DNA of 64,000 nucleotides from Ailurus styani (taxonomy: Eukaryota > Chordata > Mammalia > Carnivora > Ailuridae): positions 4,543,705-4,607,704 of the forward strand of contig LNAC01000031.1 in the NCBI GenBank assembly GCA_002007465.1. Direction: 5' to 3'. The position numbers and the translations under genes were made by a program. The notes beneath the pieces were generated by a model. That model was not told the DNA's origin. It did not search any database and saw only the letters and a program-made list of their open reading frames with translations. Below are positions 59,690 to 64,000 of the stretch, in pieces (the stretch's first letter is position 1; each line of letters starts with the position of its first letter).

Positions 59690-61275
59690 ACTGATGAAGG
59701 CTTTTTTATAGAGATATAAAACATTCATAAATACTGGGTTATAGTTAGTCATGATTTTGAGTCTGAGACTCTTAAAGCTTGCCCAAATTAGGGGAAACTC
59801 CCCACTTTGAGGCTGGACTCAGATTCATTTCATTGTGTAAGATGGATATTTCAGAAGTCCCAAGAACCAGGGACTGACGTTTCACTGTTCTTTTAGTCCC
59901 TAGCATTTCAATGCTAAACAACACCCAGTTATCAGTGTTGTTTTCAGCCTTCTCCTAAAGGTGGGATTCTTTGATAGTCTGAATAGTCTTGGATCTCCTG
60001 GTTGTGGTGACTCATTTGATTTTGCCTGGAGTGGACAGCCAGTCTTCAAAATCAACCAGATAACTATTCTAGTACAAGGGGATAGGTATGAATGGGCACA
60101 TTTCATTTTCTTAACTCAGACAGAAATTAACATTACTTTCTTCTGCCTTATTTGGGAATTCAAAAAGATGGCTTTCTCTTCAATTAATTTATATAAGTAG
60201 ATAAACCCATATTTCTGAATGAAGAAGTTTTAGTAGAGAATTTTCAGGTACTCTATATTTTTTCTCAGCACAGATATTCAGGCTACTTTTTTGAAAGCAA
60301 CCCTTTCAAAGAGACCTTATATATACTTAAAGAACACGGTCGTAGTCTATTAATTCCATGTGAGAAGGAAACATCAAGATACATCAGTGTCAGGACTGTC
60401 AGGCCTTGTAGAGGATTTTCCTGAGGGCCTCCCATTTGGGGGCTTTTGTTTTATGCTATGACAGTTTCTGAATGAAACTATATATCCTGTTTTGCCAACA
60501 ACTGCTATATTTTTTCTTTCTCCACTCCTAATCCCAAATCTTTCTTCTTACTTATTCCCACCCTCTTTCTATTAGAGTTGTTATCCCAAATTTTCTGGAA
60601 ACATTCCTGCTTTTCCTCCCTTTCTCAGCATAGAGACTGTGGTGGTCTATAACTTTCAAAAAGTGTAAAGAACGGTGTATAATATTATTTTAGGGTTGGC
60701 AAAGAACCTTCTTCCCCAAACAAGAGCACGTTTTCAATATTTGCACGTAGTGAAATAAAAATCACAAGACACAAACTGAGATTACTCAAATGACTTTACT
60801 TTTAAAATAATTACATTTTTGGATGTCCCTGCATGGTTTCTGCCCTCTGCTGGAGAATGGGAATCTTCAACCATCTGGATAATATCCATCTTCACAACAG
60901 GCACAAGGCAAGCTTACTCCCCAATATGGGTGGACAGGAAAGAGGCTGCCTACAGCATTTGGGCATGAGATCTTATATGTACCTTGACCATTATCGTGGA
61001 GAAGTGCCACTTCAACCCTTTTATTATATGAAAGAAATTAAAAGATCATGGTAACATCGAATCACAACCTACTTTTTTCTTTGGGTCACTGATAGACAAG
61101 TTTCTCTGTAATCTATTTAAGGGAGGAATATATGTCTAAAAAGCAAACAAGCAAAATTCTCAAGAAGTGACTACTGACAATAATCTTTAGCACAGAATTA
61201 CAGAATTTCAAAAGAAAAATTTCAACAATAGAACTTCAGATTCTCCTTTTGCCAAGTTCTCTTTCCTTGTCGGAG
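59690..61275. other. RFESD 5' intron or upstream sequence, unassigned
   Basis: No exon, CpG-rich block or firm repeat is recognised. The RFESD 5' UTR exon should lie here or beyond the window. Confidence 0.4.
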
Positions 61276-61279
61276 ATTA

Positions 61280-61905
61280 TCATTCATTGGATAAATATTT
61301 TCTGAACACGTACTATGTGACTGGCACTTCAAGGAAGTAAATCAGATCAGGTCTCTGTCCTTTAGGTATTATATTCTAGTTGGTGAGATCAACAACAAAC
61401 ACCATTAAACAAATACACAAATAAGATAATTATACTACCTTAACAGCCATGAAGAAAATGAACCGGACAATATGAGAGAGAAAGGGGGAGGCCATTTTGC
61501 AAAGAAAAGGCTGGGAAGGTGACTCTGAAAGGGCAGTTGAGCAGCAACCTAAAAATGCAAATGAACTAGAGACATTTTAAGGGCTGAAGGAAGAGCATTC
61601 CAGGCTGAAGGAACAACAAATATGAAAGCCTGAGGAAAGAGGGAGGTGGAGAGAGGAGGCTTGGTTAATTTGAGGAACAGATAGGAGATTGGAGCATAAC
61701 GAGTGAGTTTGGTGAGACAGACAGGAGCCAGGTCATGCAGCACTGTGTATGGATTTTATTTTAAGAGCAATGGGAAGGCACTGAAGGGTGTAAAGCAGGA
61801 AAGGGTGACATGATCTATTTTTAAAAGAATGCCCTCCGTGTGGAGAATAGATTGTAGGAAAATAAGAAGGAAGCACAGAAATCAGAAAGCTATTGCAGTG
61901 GTCCA
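61280..61905 (+). mobile_element. L2 LINE fragment, long
   Basis: CATTCATTGGATAAATATTTTC, CTGGCACTTCAAGGAAG, AAAGGCTGGGAAGGTGACTC, AGGAAGAGCATTCCAGGC, GGAGCCAGGTCATGCAGCAC and GAAGGGTGTAAAGCAGG follow the L2 3' half in order over about 620 bp. It is one of the better preserved old elements here. Confidence 0.85.
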
Positions 61906-62975
61906 TTTTAACAATTTTATTATTTTATGGGTTTCATCAGATTGGGAATCTAGAGAAAGTTCCAGATAACTTGAGAGGCATCCAACTCTGCCTTACACAA
62001 GATAAGGAATTACATATAGAAAAGGAAAAGGAAGAGGAAATGAATCAAAGTGATGGCCAAGGTTGTTGTAGAGACCCAGATGGTGTTAAACATTGTGAAG
62101 GTTGCCATGGAATGCACATGATATTAAACAAAATACAACTGCCTATAATTTAAGATACTTAACAAAATGATAAATCACATGTCAACTTCAAATATTCTAA
62201 TTTTGAAAGACGATCCTTCCAAATCCATGTTCTCTTCAAATACATAAATGTTGTCATATTTATAGGAAGTTGTACAGAATGATGATGTAACTTTCCTTGG
62301 TAACAGGGAAATACCTTCTTAATTTCACTCAAGTCTTAGTTTAACATTTTACATACAAGCACATATATGCAACTTCTTTAAAAAGGGCATTTGGACCTTG
62401 ATGAACCTACTTAGAATGGTTATAAACTACAGACCCAATCCCCATCCTGCAACAAGAGGTGAAATTTGTTATGTGGCAAAACCAAGAGTGTCCAGGCCTT
62501 CTGATGGCTTCTCTAAATATTTAATCTTATATGACTGACTGGAAGTCTAGAAATATTGAGAAGAAAAGAGCATGGATCATTTAAAAAATAAGTTTGTAAA
62601 ACAAATTATTATTTAGAAGTAAAAATCTCTATGTGAATGTGTTAGGAGTGAGCTTTAGAAAGAAGGAATTTATAGGCTACTATTTTGAGAAGGGTAATTC
62701 TGAGCCATAAGGAAGACGGATATTAGATCTTAAATATAAGCCTGGGCTCCAAAATGAAGTGTAGGAAGTGGGATGTTTGTGTGTGTGCATGTGTGTTGAT
62801 GGGGAGAGGCAGGAAGGAACTCTGAATTCAAGGTATAAAGGAAAACATTACTCAAATCAAGTTTAGGAAATTACTGAGATGTCAAATTTGTACTCTGAAG
62901 TTTGCACTGTTAACTCTTGCTCTAGCCTAGTTACTTTTTAAATGATGGAAAAAAGAATGTGCTATTTTAAAAAGC
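61906..62975. other. unassigned sequence
   Basis: No exon or clear repeat. The 86-codon frame at 61893-62153 starts in the L2 and has no known homology. Confidence 0.4.
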
Positions 62976-62979
62976 TATT

Positions 62980-63370
62980 TCACAATAAGTAAGTCAAACT
63001 GAGAAAGATAAACAACTTGTGATTTCAGTCAAATGAATAAACAAAGTAACAAAAGCCAGAATCAGACCTATAAATACAGAGAATTGATGGCTGCCAAAGG
63101 GAACGGAGTAGCCCAGGGGGAATGGCAAATCCATAAAGGGGACTGGGAGTTACAGGCTTCCAGTTATGGAATGAATAAGTCAAGAGAATAAAAGACACAG
63201 CAAAGGGAATATAATCAGTAATACTGTAGTAGGTTGTATGGTGACAGATGGTAGCTACACTTGTGGTGAGTACAGCATAATGTATAGAGAAGTTGAATTG
63301 CTGTGTTTTATACCCAAAACTAATGAAACATCATGTGTCAACTATACTCAAAAAAAAGTTAAAAATGATT
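62980..63370 (+). mobile_element. L1M 3' end
   Basis: ACAGAGAATTGATGGCTGCC, AGTTACAGGCTTCCAGTTATG, GAATAAAAGACACAGC and TTGTATGGTGACAGATGG, ending in an A-rich stretch, form a typical L1M 3' UTR, parallel to the copy at 4851-5040. Confidence 0.8.
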
Positions 63371-63836
63371 TTACAATGAAAAACAAAAATATAGTATTTT
63401 TACAAAAAGTCAATGAGGACCATGCCATGCCTTTCTGGATTAGATGTGGCTGACAGAAGCCTGCATTACTACAACTCTATTAAACAGTTATCTTGTTTTG
63501 CTTGATATTGGCAAATACCCAAAGTATACAAATTGCTCAGGTGGTAGTATTTACCTCCACAGTATTGGGAGTGCAGCCTTTATCACATTTTGTGACAGGA
63601 AAGATAGAGAGGCAATAAAGATAACAAAAATGGGAACAGATGAACTGAAATAGGCTGGGGGAAAAATACGGAATTTGCAACACATATAACCATCAAAGGA
63701 TTATGATTCAGAATAGGAATAGGTGAAGAAATTCTTATAAACCAGTAAGAAAGTGCAAAAAAAATAGGCAAAAGATACAAACATTTCATAGAGAAGAAGT
63801 ATGAATGGCTAATGATCACATGTAAAGATGTTCAAC
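63371..63836. other. unassigned sequence
   Basis: No exon is supported. Phrases in 63640-63830 resemble sense L1 ORF2 text (for example AAACATTTCATAGAGAAG and GGCTAATGATCACATG), so part may be an eroded L1. Confidence 0.4.
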
Positions 63837-63840
63837 CTCG

Positions 63841-64000
63841 GGCGCCTGGGTGGCTCAGTGGGTTAAAGCCGCTGCTTTCGGCTCAGGTCATGATCTCAGC
63901 GTCCTGGGATCGAGGCCCGCATCGGGCTCTCTGCTCAGCAGGGAGCCTGCTTCCTCCTCTCCTTGTCTCTCTGCCTGCCTCTCTGCCTACTTGTGATCTC
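63841..64000 (+). mobile_element. CAN-SINE, young mustelid type, cut by the window end
   Basis: Head GGCGCCTGGGTGGCTCAGTG and near-consensus body to CTTGTGATCTC; the tail lies outside the window. Confidence 0.96.

Overview
This is nuclear DNA from a carnivoran mammal, most likely a caniform and probably a mustelid. The window is full of tRNA-Lys-derived CAN-SINE (SINEC) copies with the typical head, the TCTGCCT-rich body, an (AATAAA)n-type tail and clear target-site duplications. It also holds a carnivore-type LINE-1 and many older mammalian repeats (L1M, L2, MIR, MLT1, MER5, Tigger). The species call is inference from the SINE type. There are no prokaryotic-style genes or operons; nearly all open frames of 60-150 codons are chance or repeat-derived.

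Two protein-coding genes are recognisable and lie tail to tail. SPATA9 (spermatogenesis associated 9) is on the + strand, with five coding exons between 35120 and 54765 and a poly(A) signal at 54910. RFESD (Rieske Fe-S domain containing) is on the - strand, with three coding exons between 59551 and 57446 giving a complete 157-residue protein. RFESD is intact. SPATA9 keeps its exon structure, phases and splice sites, but has an in-frame TAG at codon 56, at the start of exon 3. The AG of that stop could itself act as an alternative splice acceptor that removes exactly six codons, stop included, and restores the frame. This is the most interesting point in the window.

Layout: 1-21.2 kb is intergenic. 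It contains an old antisense L1M (5.4-6.7 kb) beside a 4.5-kb sense L1 with a decayed ORF2 (6.76-11.3 kb), several SINEs and MLT1-like relics. At 21.43-21.96 kb is the only GC/CpG-rich block; it carries a palindromic CRE and several E-boxes and is the best candidate promoter for SPATA9. A well-formed candidate exon follows at 23.82 kb. From 24 to 34 kb there are L2, L1M, a probable solo LTR and SINEs. Two single-N positions (34063, 34479) look like assembly scars; the second separates two identical 94-bp copies. From 35.1 to 54.9 kb is SPATA9, from 57.4 to 59.6 kb RFESD, and from 59.6 kb to the end is intron or upstream sequence of RFESD with L2, L1M and a SINE cut by the window edge.

Function: SPATA9 is known as a testis-enriched, membrane-associated protein linked to spermatogenesis. 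RFESD is a small soluble protein with a Rieske [2Fe-2S] fold and no settled role. They are neighbours by conserved synteny and nothing in the sequence points to joint action.
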